Positions 23,065 to 32,311 of a DNA stretch of 32,380 bases are shown in pieces; position 1 is the stretch's first letter, and every line of letters starts with the position of its first letter. The stretch comes from JAQVSH01 sp964349835. Lineage in GTDB: Bacteria; Bacteroidota; Bacteroidia; Bacteroidales; UBA4181. The stretch spans positions 1-32,380 of the forward strand of contig CAYGID010000021.1 in the NCBI GenBank assembly GCA_964349835.1, read 5' to 3'. The notes beneath the pieces are model-generated. The model did no database searches, was not told the DNA's origin, and was given only the letters and a program-made list of their open reading frames with translations. The position numbers and the translations under genes were made by a program.

Positions 23065-25181
23065 AGAGTTGTTTGTTATCCCTTTTTGAATCTCGCCCAT
23101 GTGGCAGGCATCGGCCAACGGGCAAAATACACCTGTTCCCGCTCCTACTCGTGCTTTTGTGGAGCCTCTCGGCAAAAGCCCAGCCGGAGCCTTCGCGATT
23201 CAGTGCGGCTCCCCCCCCCTTCGAAGATAGAGGCTGGGTCTTTGCCGACTCGGGTGTTGGTAACAGGTTGCAGGAGGTTGAAATTTCGGGTGGTCGGATT
23301 CTGACTGCGGCCAACTCGGTATCGCCCTTCCAGTCGCTGAACAGAAAACAGTTACAGCAGATGCAGGGCACGCAGGCCTCCGATGCCATCAGGCAATTTT
23401 CGGCTGTTACAATGCGTGACTACGGTGGGATAGGCGGATTAAAAACCGTTTCGATCCGCAGTCTGGGGGCAGGCCACACTACGGTGGGCTACGACGGAGT
23501 GCCTGTTTCTGACGGACAAACCGGACAAATTGACCTCGGCCGCTTTTCGCTTTTCAGCATTGAAAAAATCAGCCTGAATACCGGACAAAGCGATGATCTG
23601 CTCCAACCTGCTCAAATGTATGCCTCGGCCGGAGTGATTCAGATTGAAACCGTAATTCCGGAACTTTCCCACACAAAGAGATGGGGTGTCAGGGGATGGG
23701 TAAGAGGCGGATCGTTCGGACTATTTCAACCGGCTGTGGCTGTGTCGCACCGAATTTCAGATATATGGAGAGCCGAAGCCGAAGCCGAATGGCTCCGCAG
23801 TGATGGCCGGTATCCCTTTACGCTACGCTACGGCGGAATTGCCGACTCCTCGTCGCGCGAAAAGCGAATCAACTCGGATGTATCCGACAGCCGCTTCTCG
23901 ATCCATGCGCAGGGGCAATATCTTCCGGGAAAGAGAGTGTCGCTGCGGGCAGAGTACCGAAACTCCGAGAGGGGACTGCCCGGCCCTGTCATCTTTTACA
24001 ATGCCTTCTCGAAAGACAGGGTGGAGACAGGCGATCTGCTGTTACAGGGCAGATACGAGAACAGGCGAAACCGTCTCCAATTTCAGTTCAACAGCAAATT
24101 TGCCAGAAAAGAGAGCACCTACGATGAGGTTCGGAATACGTTTCCGGGAGGGGTGCAACACAACTATTACCTGCAACATGAAGGGTTGGTATCGGGAGCC
24201 CTGCAATTTCGTGCTACTGAAGGGCTGCTTCTCTCGACTGCAAACGACGCCAATATTCAGACGCTCAGCAGTAACCTGCCTAATAATCTGACCCCGGTTC
24301 GCACCACCTGGCTGGGAGTTGTGGGGGCACAATTTCGCCACAGAGGTTGGGTTACCACAGCTACCCTGCTCTCCACCTGGAGTGCCGACCATGTGGAGAA
24401 TGGAAAGTCGGGGAAAACGCATCAACGGTGGTCGCCCTATGTGGGGATACAGTATCGCCTTTCAGAGCAATCGCCTTTCAGGATTCGGCTCTTCTACAAG
24501 GAGTCGTTCCGGCTTCCCACTTTTAACGATCTCTATTACCCCCGAACGGGCAACACCTCGCTCAACCCCGAAATTGCCCGCCAGTGGAATCTGGGGGCAA
24601 CCTGGGTATCGGCACCGGGAAAGCGCCTCACCTATCTTTCGGTTAGAGCCGATGGCTTCAGAAACCGGATTAAAAACCAGTTGGTTGCCATGCCCCGACA
24701 ATCGATGTTTATCTGGACAGTCACCAACTTTGGGCAAACCCGCATCGAGGGGGCCGATTTTGCAGCTGAATCGCGCTGGAGCCTCACGCCCGACCTCACC
24801 CTTGAAGCTTCGGGGTCGTTTACCCTACAGCGTGCAATCGATGTGAGCAACCGCGAGAGCAATAGTTATAAACAGCAAATTCCTTACACCCCAAAAGAGA
24901 GTGGAACGGCATTGGCTGGTCTGCAATTTGGCGGCTGGAGCCTCACCTACCAGATTTGGGCCGCCGGAACCCGCTATTCGATGGCACAAAGCATTGCCTC
25001 CAACCGGCTGAGCCCTTATGCCGAGCAGAGCGTTTCGGTTGCACGAAGGCTGCAGGCAGGGTCGGCCCTTCTGACCCTTAAGGGAGAGATACAGAACCTG
25101 ACCGATGCATCGTATCAGGTGGTAAAAAGCTATCCCATGCCGGGACGATCATTCCGGGTGGGACTCTATTTTGAACTATAA
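23061..25181 (+). CDS. btuB: TonB-dependent vitamin B12 receptor BtuB
   Basis: A 706-residue outer-membrane transporter. It takes corrinoids across the outer membrane using TonB energy. A basic N-terminal stretch precedes the hydrophobic signal (FPLLLVLLWSLSAKAQ, cleavage near residue 41). A TonB-box-like LQEVEIS leads into the plug domain (QASDAIRQFSAVTMRDYGGIGGLKTVSIRSLGAGHTTV type segments; residues about 85-195), followed by a 22-strand barrel ending FRVGLYFEL. Specificity for B12 is inferred from the riboswitch immediately upstream and the BtuG-like lipoprotein gene 22 bp downstream. The signal peptide is longer than usual, so the exact start is less sure; btuCDF are not in the window. 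Confidence 0.92.
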   Translation: MKSCLLSLFESRPCGRHRPTGKIHLFPLLLVLLWSLSAKAQPEPSRFSAAPPPFEDRGWVFADSGVGNRLQEVEISGGRILTAANSVSPFQSLNRKQLQQMQGTQASDAIRQFSAVTMRDYGGIGGLKTVSIRSLGAGHTTVGYDGVPVSDGQTGQIDLGRFSLFSIEKISLNTGQSDDLLQPAQMYASAGVIQIETVIPELSHTKRWGVRGWVRGGSFGLFQPAVAVSHRISDIWRAEAEAEWLRSDGRYPFTLRYGGIADSSSREKRINSDVSDSRFSIHAQGQYLPGKRVSLRAEYRNSERGLPGPVIFYNAFSKDRVETGDLLLQGRYENRRNRLQFQFNSKFARKESTYDEVRNTFPGGVQHNYYLQHEGLVSGALQFRATEGLLLSTANDANIQTLSSNLPNNLTPVRTTWLGVVGAQFRHRGWVTTATLLSTWSADHVENGKSGKTHQRWSPYVGIQYRLSEQSPFRIRLFYKESFRLPTFNDLYYPRTGNTSLNPEIARQWNLGATWVSAPGKRLTYLSVRADGFRNRIKNQLVAMPRQSMFIWTVTNFGQTRIEGADFAAESRWSLTPDLTLEASGSFTLQRAIDVSNRESNSYKQQIPYTPKESGTALAGLQFGGWSLTYQIWAAGTRYSMAQSIASNRLSPYAEQSVSVARRLQAGSALLTLKGEIQNLTDASYQVVKSYPMPGRSFRVGLYFEL

Positions 25182-25203
25182 CGTAAACCAAACCGTATAA
25201 ATT

Positions 25204-26280
25204 ATGTACACATCAATTCGCTATTTTGCCCTGGGATGCCTATGTAGCACCCTGCTTCTCTCCTCATGCAGCGACGACAACGACGCTCCATCCAATAATC
25301 CTCAGGTAGCCAAAGGAATATGGGTGTTAAACCAGGGAAGCTGGGGTGGCAACAATGCCGGACTCACCTATTACAATCCGAAAACATTTGAGGTTAAGGC
25401 AGATGCATTCAATTCCGTTAATGAAAGAGGACTCGGCGAACTCGGTGAGGACATTAAGCGTTATGGAAGCCTCATCTACATTGCCGTTACCGGATCGGGC
25501 ACAGTTGAGGTGGTGCGGGCCACTACGGGTGAGTCGGTTAAACAGATCCATTTTATCGATGACGACCAGCAGCCCAGGTCGCCCAGAGCCTTTGCCTTCC
25601 ATAACGGGAAGGCCTATGTAAGCCTGTTCGACGGCAACGTAGCCAAAATCGACACCGCCACACTTACCGTTGAGGCCATCACCCCGGTGGGTGCAAACCC
25701 CGAAGGGATGGCAATATATGGTAACCGCCTCTTTGTAGCCAATTCGGGAGGGATGAGCTTTCCCGATTACGGAAACACCCTTTCGGTAATCGATCTGCAG
25801 ACATTTACTGAAACAACTGAGATAGAGGTGGCTCTAAACCCTGTGCACCTCGCCGCCGACGACTATGGCGACCTTTATCTGTTGTCGTTGGGGAATTACG
25901 CCGACATAGCCCCTGCCTTCCAACGGATCCGCATAGCCACCGCTACCATTGAAACCATTTCCGGTCTTGAGGCGATGAATTTTGCTTTGGTAGGCGATTA
26001 TGCCTATCTGTATAACCGGAATTACACCACCAATGAGGTATCGTTTTCGCTGCTGAATGTTCGAGAAGATGTGATAGAGAGAGATGAACTGATTACCGAT
26101 GGCACGGCCATTACCCAACCCTATTGTATCGGGGCCGACCCGGTTTCGGGCGATTTTTACATTGGCGAATCTGACTTTGTGTCGAACGGAATTCTCCACA
26201 TCTTTACTAAAGCAGGCAAGAAAAAGGGATCGTTCAATACAGGCATGAACCCCTACAAAGTGGAGATTGTAAACTTCTAA
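25204..26280 (+). CDS. btuG: Surface B12-binding lipoprotein, BtuG-like beta-propeller
   Basis: A 358-residue lipoprotein with lipobox LLSSC (Cys22). The residues after the Cys, SDDND, match the acidic lipoprotein export signal of Bacteroidota, which predicts display on the cell surface. The mature part is a seven-bladed YncE-like propeller: GIWVLNQGSWGGNNAGLTYYNPKT, IYIAVTGSGTVEVV, GKAYVSLFDGNVAKIDTATLTV, NRLFVANSGG and NTLSVIDLQTFTETTEIEV. In Bacteroides thetaiotaomicron, BtuG of this fold captures B12 with extreme affinity and hands it to BtuB. The same order, shared riboswitch and surface signal make this the likely role here. Many YncE-like lipoproteins exist, so the name rests largely on context. 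Confidence 0.82.
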   Translation: MYTSIRYFALGCLCSTLLLSSCSDDNDAPSNNPQVAKGIWVLNQGSWGGNNAGLTYYNPKTFEVKADAFNSVNERGLGELGEDIKRYGSLIYIAVTGSGTVEVVRATTGESVKQIHFIDDDQQPRSPRAFAFHNGKAYVSLFDGNVAKIDTATLTVEAITPVGANPEGMAIYGNRLFVANSGGMSFPDYGNTLSVIDLQTFTETTEIEVALNPVHLAADDYGDLYLLSLGNYADIAPAFQRIRIATATIETISGLEAMNFALVGDYAYLYNRNYTTNEVSFSLLNVREDVIERDELITDGTAITQPYCIGADPVSGDFYIGESDFVSNGILHIFTKAGKKKGSFNTGMNPYKVEIVNF

Positions 26281-26323
26281 TTGTTAGAGGCTGGGCATTA
26301 TCGCACAGCCTCAACTCGGTATG

Positions 26324-26358
26324 ATGAGCCTGAGCCCGAAAGGGCTCGGGCTCATTTT
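26324..26358 (+). terminator. Rho-independent terminator after btuG
   Basis: A 14-bp stem (26324-26337 with 26342-26355, one G-T pair) with GAAA loop is followed by TTTTATT. A second perfect hairpin, GAGGCTG...CAGCCTC at 26287-26312, precedes it. They separate btuG from the convergent metallophosphoesterase gene, whose stop is 15 bp further on; there is no strong T-run for the minus direction. Confidence 0.85.
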
Positions 26359-26372
26359 ATTCGGCAATCGGA

Positions 26373-27497
26373 TTACCGAAACCGAAGGGTAAGCAGTACG
26401 ATCTCCGAACGGGTGCCAATTCGGTAGGGAGGCCCCCATAAGGCCAGACCCGACGAGACATAAAAGTGCGTTTCGGAACGCTTTTGGTAGCCGTAGGCCA
26501 ATTCATAGATGCTCCTGACGATTAAGGAGGCAGGCCAAACCTGCCCATTGTGGGTATGCCCCGAAAACTGGAAAAGGAGCTTCTCCGCTTCGGCTTCGGC
26601 CAGATGATAGGGCTGATGATCGAGAAGCAGTACGGGAAGGCTCCTATCGACCCCCTCGAGCAGTTGTGCAAGGGGTTTCCGGCGCCGGGCCGAACGGTCG
26701 TCACGCCCCACTACGGTGAATAACCCGGCAATCTGGACAACCTCATCGCGCAGGAGCTTTACTCCGGCCCGCTCGAGCCACTCGGAGCACGCATTAATAC
26801 CGCCGTAATACTCATGGTTTCCGGGTACGCCGTAAACCCCGTGAGGCGGAGTTAACCTGTTTAGTATGACCTCCATATTCTTTCCTTCAAGCGCCTCCAC
26901 TCCGTGATCTATGATGTCGCCCCCCATCAAAACCAGGTCGGGCCTAAGCGCTGCAATCCGCTCTACATAGCGCGACAAGGTTTTGGGTCCCACCGAACGT
27001 CCCAGATGTATATCGCTCACCAGAGCAATGGTGAATGTTTCGGGAGCGCCGGGATGTGCGGGCAGTTCCAGCTCCAGAGGGGTCACCGAGGGGTTCTTGA
27101 ATGCATAATATCCCCAACCACAAATGGCTCCTACCAACAGGAGGCCCGACAGAGCCCAGGCAGTACGAAAAAGAGGATACCCCTTAACGACTGCAGGAAA
27201 CCATGGGTAAATCAGGTTTGAAACTCTCAACAGGTCGGTAAAGAGGGCAAACAGAACCAGATAGAGAAAGGGAACGAGCCAGGCGGTGCCCACGTGATAA
27301 CTCCAGAGAGCCAGATTGCCATCGCCATTCCGTCCCAGAAACATCCCCAGAAAAAAAGAGGCGGTAAGCAGAACCAACAGAACCGGCCAGAGCCACCTGA
27401 GAAGAGGAAAGGCCGAAAGGGCCTGCATACCCCTGATCGACAAATAGATATGCCCAAGGATATAGGCAACCAGTATAATCAGAAAAAAATGTTTCAT
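26373..27497 (-). CDS. Membrane-anchored calcineurin-like metallophosphoesterase
   Basis: A 374-residue protein starting at ATG 27497 (a TTG lies two codons upstream at 27503). Four hydrophobic helices (about 3-20, 33-52, 68-88, 113-131) are followed by a phosphoesterase domain with all metal-site motifs: SDIHLGR (161-167), GGDIIDH (192-198), GNHEYYGG (226-233) and GHTHNGQVWP (313-322). This arrangement matches YkuE/YaeI-like enzymes, some of which act on UDP-sugar or lipid-linked pyrophosphates; the substrate here is unknown. It may be expressed alone: the next upstream gene on the same strand ends 58 bp away. Confidence 0.9.
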   Translation of the reverse strand: MKHFFLIILVAYILGHIYLSIRGMQALSAFPLLRWLWPVLLVLLTASFFLGMFLGRNGDGNLALWSYHVGTAWLVPFLYLVLFALFTDLLRVSNLIYPWFPAVVKGYPLFRTAWALSGLLLVGAICGWGYYAFKNPSVTPLELELPAHPGAPETFTIALVSDIHLGRSVGPKTLSRYVERIAALRPDLVLMGGDIIDHGVEALEGKNMEVILNRLTPPHGVYGVPGNHEYYGGINACSEWLERAGVKLLRDEVVQIAGLFTVVGRDDRSARRRKPLAQLLEGVDRSLPVLLLDHQPYHLAEAEAEKLLFQFSGHTHNGQVWPASLIVRSIYELAYGYQKRSETHFYVSSGLALWGPPYRIGTRSEIVLLTLRFR

Positions 27498-27555
27498 AAG
27501 CAATAAACCACGTAAAATGGTTCCAAAGGTATGAAATTTCAGGAAGTCGCGGTGG

Positions 27556-27861
27556 TCAGGTCAACGACTCCACCTGCAGTACAAACCCCCTTACCGGAAA
27601 ACGAGCCTGCTTTTCCAGATTGCAAGTCCGAATTAACTCCATCGCCTTTTCGACCTCGACATCGCCGGCAAAGCTGAAGAAAAAGACAGAGTTAAACTTT
27701 CCCTGCCCATAACCGAACCACCCCCCTTCGAGAGGGGCGGGGTGAACCATTTTATAACCGGTTGTATCGGTTACGCTAAAGACCGAAATCCCAGCTTGGC
27801 TTAAAATCTCGGCCACTTTTTCCTGATACTCTTTCAGGCTGGTAACCACTAACATCTTCAT
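27556..27861 (-). CDS. Small PII-like protein beside an RND efflux pump
   Basis: A 101-residue cytoplasmic protein. The pattern strand-helix-strand-strand-helix-strand (MLVVTSLKEYQEKVAEILSQAG, then VFSVTDTTGYKM, NSVFFFSFAG, VEKAMELIRTCN, RGFVLQVESL) suggests a ferredoxin-like fold like that of PII/GlnB and the DUF3240 proteins found with metal RND pumps. No uridylylated Tyr loop like that of GlnB is recognised. It lies 140 bp downstream of the RND gene on the same strand. I infer a possible regulatory role for the pump; the family assignment comes from shape and context rather than strong motifs. Confidence 0.6.
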   Translation of the reverse strand: MKMLVVTSLKEYQEKVAEILSQAGISVFSVTDTTGYKMVHPAPLEGGWFGYGQGKFNSVFFFSFAGDVEVEKAMELIRTCNLEKQARFPVRGFVLQVESLT

Positions 27862-28001
27862 ACTATAAGGATTTAAGTTTACAATGGGAGCATAGAGATC
27901 CGAGGTTCTGAAATGACAACATCATATTGTTGATTCTATAATTACTCTTTCGCAACTGTTTCGCCATTTGCATGAAACTGAATCTGAGACATTTGAAATA
28001 A

Positions 28002-31000
28002 CTACTCGGGATGCTTTCCACGCATCATTTTATAGTACAACAGAGGCACAACCACCAGGGTCAGGAAGGTTGAGGTAACGGTACCCCCTACCAGCGAGAC
28101 GGCCAAACCCTGAAAAATAGGATCGAACAAAATAACCAGAGCTCCCAGGGCAACCCCACCGGCAGTGAGCAGGATGGGCAGGGTACGAACTGCTCCCGCA
28201 TCAATGATGGCCTGTTTCAGAGGAGCGCCTTCGTTTAACCGGATGTTTATAAAGTCGATAATCAGCACCGAATTGCGAACCATAACCCCGGCCAAAGCAA
28301 TGAAACCAATCATGGAGGTGGCAGTAAAGTAGGCGCCCATGGCCCAATGAAGCAGGACGATCCCAATGAGCGACAAGGGTATGGCGGTAAGCATGACCAA
28401 GGGAACCAAATAGTTCTGAAACCAACCCACAATTAAGAGATAGATAATTAAAAGAACTACCAAAAAGGCGATACCCAGATCACGAAACACCTCATAGGTG
28501 ATTTGCCACTCGCCGTCCCATTTGAGTGTGTAATCCTCCTCTAAATCGGGTTGGCTGGTATGCGCCTCGGCAAGGGTATACCCCTCGGGTACGACTATCT
28601 CATTGAGCCGCTTTGATATGGTATTCATAACATAAAAAGGGCTCTCCAACTGACCCGCGATATCGGCCACTACATAGACCACCCGCTTCTGGTTTTTGCG
28701 GTATATACTTTTTGGCTCTGTTTGAAACGATACGGTTGCCAGATTCCCTACGGGAACCGTTTGACCCATCTGGTTCACCACGCCCAGGCTTGTAATATCG
28801 GCAGCTCGGGTATGCTCGTCGCCGGGGAGCTGGAGCACAATGGGAACCGGTTGGTACGAAGTGATGGAATGCAGAGTACCCAAGTTCATTCCCGACAGCG
28901 CAGCACGCACATTACCGGCCACAGAGGCGGGAGCTACGCCCATTTTCATAGCCTTTTCACTATCGACATCCAGGCGGAGCCGGACCTGATCGTCTTCGAC
29001 CATCCAGTCGACATCGACAACCCCCTCTGTGGTGCGAAAGAGCTCTTTCACCTGCTCGGCAATGGCAAGTTGCCCCTCCCAACGGGGCCCGTAGATTTCG
29101 GCCACCAGGGTCGACATGACGGGGGGGCCGGGAGGAACCTCGGCCAGCTTTACATTGGCACCATACCGATTACCTATTTCTATCAGGCCGGGCCTGAGGG
29201 CTTTAGCAATATCGTGGCTCTGCGCTTTCCGCAGGTGTTTGTCTACAAAATTGACCTGTATATCGGCAACATGATTTCCCGAACGGAGGTCGTAATGGCG
29301 AATCAACCCGTTGAAGTTGATCGGAGCTGAGATACCCACATACCCCTGATAGTTGGCCACCAACTTCTCTTGTGCAAGATAAGCACTCAGTTCGCGAGTG
29401 ACGGCAGCGGTGCGTTCGAGCGAGGTTCCCTCGGGCATGTCAACAAGAACCTGCATCTCGTTTTTGTTGTCGAATGGCAACATCTTTACGGCCACCGACT
29501 TTGTAAAAAAGAGCATCAGAGAGGCAAAGAGTACCACCGAGATACCTATCATGAAGCTCCACCGCTTTGAACGACTCTCCAGCAAAGGCAAAACGGATGC
29601 CCGGTACATTCTGTGGATGGCACTCTGATCGGCCTTAGGAGCAGGGGCCTGCTCCTCTCCCGCCTTCTCTTTTTGCCGGAGAAAAAGATACCCCAGATAG
29701 GGTGTCAGGGTTAATGCAACCAATAGGGAGATCATCATAGCAATGGAGGCTCCCACAGGCATGGGGCTCATGTAAGGGCCCATCATCCCCGAAACGAATG
29801 CCATAGGCAGTACGGCGGCAATTACGGTGAAGGTGGCCAAAATAGTGGGGTTCCCCACCTCATTGATGGCATAGAGCGCTGCCTGCAAAAAGGGAAGCTG
29901 CTTCATCTTGAAGTGTCGATGCATATTCTCGGCCACGATGATGGAGTCGTCTACCACTATACCGGTCACAAATACCAGTGCAAACAGGGTTATTCTGTTT
30001 AGGGTATAGTCCATGAAATAGTAGACAAAGAGGGTGAGCGCAAAGGTGACCGGAACCGAGAGAAACACCACCAATCCCCCACGCCACCCCATGGCCATCA
30101 TCACAAAGAGGGTAACCGCAATAATGGCTATTGTGAGGTGGAGCATTAACTCCGAAACCTTCTGTGAGGCGGTAGCCCCGTAATTCCGGGTGGCTGTTAC
30201 CTGAATCTCATTTGGAATCAAATCTTTACGCAAATGGTCGACTTTATTCAAGATTTGATCCGAAAGAATCATAGCATCGGCTCCCTGACGCTTAGCCACG
30301 GCCAACGTAACAGCCTGGTAATCGGACGGGTACATGCTTTTCATTGCGGTATCTGCGGCACCGTAGCCAAAAAACAGATAGTGCCTTGGCAACTCCGGGC
30401 CATCCTCTACCGTGGCAATCTGTCGCAAGTAAACAGGTTGGCCTTCGTTGACCCCCACCACCAGATTGGCCACCTCCCCGGCACTGCTCAGGAAATTTCC
30501 GGTCTCCACCACGATGATGCGGTCGGCCTGACGGAGATTTCCCGATGGGATCTGCACGTTGCTTCCCTGAATCTGGCGCGAAACCGAAAGAAAATCGACC
30601 CGGTTCTGTGCCATTTTGTCCTTATCGAGAACCACACGCAACTCTCTGGAACGTCCTCCCAACACAGATACCGACGCAACATCGGGTATCTTCTTGATTT
30701 CGCCTGCAACCACTTCGGCAAGCTGACGGATTTCGAAATCGCCCTTCTCCTCGCTCCACAAGGTCAGGCCCAATACCGGCACATCGTCTATCGAACGGGT
30801 TTTCACCAGCGGGGGTGTTACATTAGCTGGCATCTTATCCATATTCTTCATCAGCTCGTTGTAGAGTTTTACCAACGACTTTTCCTGATTTTCGCCCACG
30901 AAAAACTGAACAGTAACCATTCCCTGCCCCTTCATCGAAGTGGCATAGATGTACTCTACCCCGGGAATATTCGACAGAATCTTCTCCATGGGGGCCACCA

Positions 31001-31202
31001 CAGTGGACTCCACCTCGGAGGGATCGGCACCCGGAAATCCAAAGAATATGTCGGCAACGGGCACCTCAATCTGAGGCTCCTCTTCGCGGGGTATGAGTAA
31101 AGTACTTAATGCGCCCACAATGAGGAAGGCAAACATCAGCAAAAGGGTGAGCTTCGACGTAATGAACGATCGAGCTATAGCACCTGCAATTCCTTCTTTC
31201 AT
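28002..31202 (-). CDS. RND-family efflux permease (AcrB/MexB-type fold)
   Basis: A 1066-residue inner-membrane proton-driven exporter of normal RND length. The start (IARSFITSKLTLLLMFAFLIVGALSTLLIPREEEPQI) is the usual first helix and loop. Transmembrane helix 4 carries the proton-relay pair D418-D419 in VTGIVVDDSIIVAEN, as in drug-type pumps; the metal pumps CusA/CzcA normally have a DGA-type motif here, so I do not call it a metal exporter. IGFIALAGVMVRNSVLIIDFIN marks the late helices. It starts 2 bp after the membrane-fusion gene, so the two form one unit. An outer-membrane TolC-like partner is not in the window and may lie beyond the right edge. Confidence 0.93.
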   Translation of the reverse strand: MKEGIAGAIARSFITSKLTLLLMFAFLIVGALSTLLIPREEEPQIEVPVADIFFGFPGADPSEVESTVVAPMEKILSNIPGVEYIYATSMKGQGMVTVQFFVGENQEKSLVKLYNELMKNMDKMPANVTPPLVKTRSIDDVPVLGLTLWSEEKGDFEIRQLAEVVAGEIKKIPDVASVSVLGGRSRELRVVLDKDKMAQNRVDFLSVSRQIQGSNVQIPSGNLRQADRIIVVETGNFLSSAGEVANLVVGVNEGQPVYLRQIATVEDGPELPRHYLFFGYGAADTAMKSMYPSDYQAVTLAVAKRQGADAMILSDQILNKVDHLRKDLIPNEIQVTATRNYGATASQKVSELMLHLTIAIIAVTLFVMMAMGWRGGLVVFLSVPVTFALTLFVYYFMDYTLNRITLFALVFVTGIVVDDSIIVAENMHRHFKMKQLPFLQAALYAINEVGNPTILATFTVIAAVLPMAFVSGMMGPYMSPMPVGASIAMMISLLVALTLTPYLGYLFLRQKEKAGEEQAPAPKADQSAIHRMYRASVLPLLESRSKRWSFMIGISVVLFASLMLFFTKSVAVKMLPFDNKNEMQVLVDMPEGTSLERTAAVTRELSAYLAQEKLVANYQGYVGISAPINFNGLIRHYDLRSGNHVADIQVNFVDKHLRKAQSHDIAKALRPGLIEIGNRYGANVKLAEVPPGPPVMSTLVAEIYGPRWEGQLAIAEQVKELFRTTEGVVDVDWMVEDDQVRLRLDVDSEKAMKMGVAPASVAGNVRAALSGMNLGTLHSITSYQPVPIVLQLPGDEHTRAADITSLGVVNQMGQTVPVGNLATVSFQTEPKSIYRKNQKRVVYVVADIAGQLESPFYVMNTISKRLNEIVVPEGYTLAEAHTSQPDLEEDYTLKWDGEWQITYEVFRDLGIAFLVVLLIIYLLIVGWFQNYLVPLVMLTAIPLSLIGIVLLHWAMGAYFTATSMIGFIALAGVMVRNSVLIIDFINIRLNEGAPLKQAIIDAGAVRTLPILLTAGGVALGALVILFDPIFQGLAVSLVGGTVTSTFLTLVVVPLLYYKMMRGKHPE

Positions 31203-31204
31203 AA

Positions 31205-32311
31205 TTAGTTAGATTGAATAGTGATCGGAACACCGTTATACAATTTTCCTTTGGCCCCAATAATCACCTGTTCGTGGCTATTCAGACCCGATACCACCGC
31301 TACCCGGTTACCCTCGGTTTTCCCGAGCCGTATCCAACGAAGCATGGCGGTATTTTGACTGCTCACCACCCAGATGCCGGTGAGCTGCTCCCGGTAAAAT
31401 ACGGCCTCATTGGGAATCAGAGGATTAGACCAATCATTTTTGAATGAACGCCCCTGCGTTTGGGGCAATAAAACATTGACATACATTCCGGCGAAGATCT
31501 TCGACTGCAAAGAGTCGGGAAGAGTGATTGTAACCGGGTACTGGCCGCCGCTGGCCTGCGAGGAGGGACTTATACTCTTCACAATTCCGGTAAAGGTGAG
31601 AGCTGTTGACTTCACCGTAAGGTGCGCCGTATCGCCCGCTTTGATTCTTGAGATGTCGGATTCAGCCAGCGAGGCACTCACCTGTAGTTTCCCGACCTGT
31701 TCCACAACCAGTATGGGCATTCCCGGAGAAGCCATGGTGCCGGCATCCGACATCACGCGGGTTACAACCCCTGCAAAGGGAGCCCGCAGTTGCGTATATT
31801 GCAGGGAAACCTCTATCTCCTTTTGCATTTGTTGCACCGCCTCTACTCGCGCCTGCATCGATCTGTAATGCAGTTCAACATTCTCGAGTTCTTTGGGCGA
31901 AACACTACCGCTTTCAAAGAGATTCCGAAATCTTGCCTCATCTTTTGCAGCATATTCGAGTGCAGCCGACGCCTCCTGCAGAGAGGCCTCCACCTGCCTT
32001 TGTTTTGCAATAATCTCGTGGTTACTGATAGTGGCCAGGAGTTGGCCTCTCTGCACTTTATCGCCTTCGCGCACAGAGATATTTTCGATGGTTCCCATCA
32101 TACGGGTACTTATCATGGCCGTTTGTTCCGACTCAATGACACCACTGGCCACAACCCCATCATTACCAGAGGTTACCGGCAGCACCACGGAAACCTCAAT
32201 GGCCTGCTTTTCGGGATTGCTTTGGGGCGCAGATTTGCTATTGCAGGCTGCCATACCCGCTAAGAGCCACACGGCCATGATTACAGCATACAGATTACGA
32301 AGAGATTTCAT
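31205..32311 (-). CDS. RND efflux periplasmic adaptor (membrane-fusion) lipoprotein
   Basis: A 368-residue adaptor that joins the RND pump to an outer-membrane channel. I start it at ATG 32311 because this gives a lipoprotein signal (YAVIMAVWLLAGMAAC, Cys23); the in-frame ATG at 32371 adds 20 polar His/Asn-rich residues before it. The residues after the Cys (NSKSAPQ) lack the acidic surface-export signal, so it should stay in the periplasm. A barrel-sandwich half (VREGDKVQRGQLLATISN) leads into a helical hairpin (AKQRQVEASLQEASAALEYAAK to ARVEAVQQMQKEIEV), then LRAPFAGVVTRVMSDAGTMASPGMPILVV and a beta-barrel. It is the first gene of the pump operon visible here. No promoter is recognised in the 69 bp to the window edge. 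Confidence 0.93.
   Translation of the reverse strand: MKSLRNLYAVIMAVWLLAGMAACNSKSAPQSNPEKQAIEVSVVLPVTSGNDGVVASGVIESEQTAMISTRMMGTIENISVREGDKVQRGQLLATISNHEIIAKQRQVEASLQEASAALEYAAKDEARFRNLFESGSVSPKELENVELHYRSMQARVEAVQQMQKEIEVSLQYTQLRAPFAGVVTRVMSDAGTMASPGMPILVVEQVGKLQVSASLAESDISRIKAGDTAHLTVKSTALTFTGIVKSISPSSQASGGQYPVTITLPDSLQSKIFAGMYVNVLLPQTQGRSFKNDWSNPLIPNEAVFYREQLTGIWVVSSQNTAMLRWIRLGKTEGNRVAVVSGLNSHEQVIIGAKGKLYNGVPITIQSN

Noticed and set aside
30234..31100. 288-codon open frame on the plus strand within the RND gene
   Set aside because: Antisense to a strongly supported transporter gene; no domain, signal or start region recognised. The same reasoning applies to long antisense frames at 1773-2462, 13003-13953 and 14360-15061.
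28002..31202. Heavy-metal (CusA/CzcA) exporter
   Set aside because: Helix 4 has the VDDS motif of drug-type pumps and no metal-relay methionine pattern was recognised.
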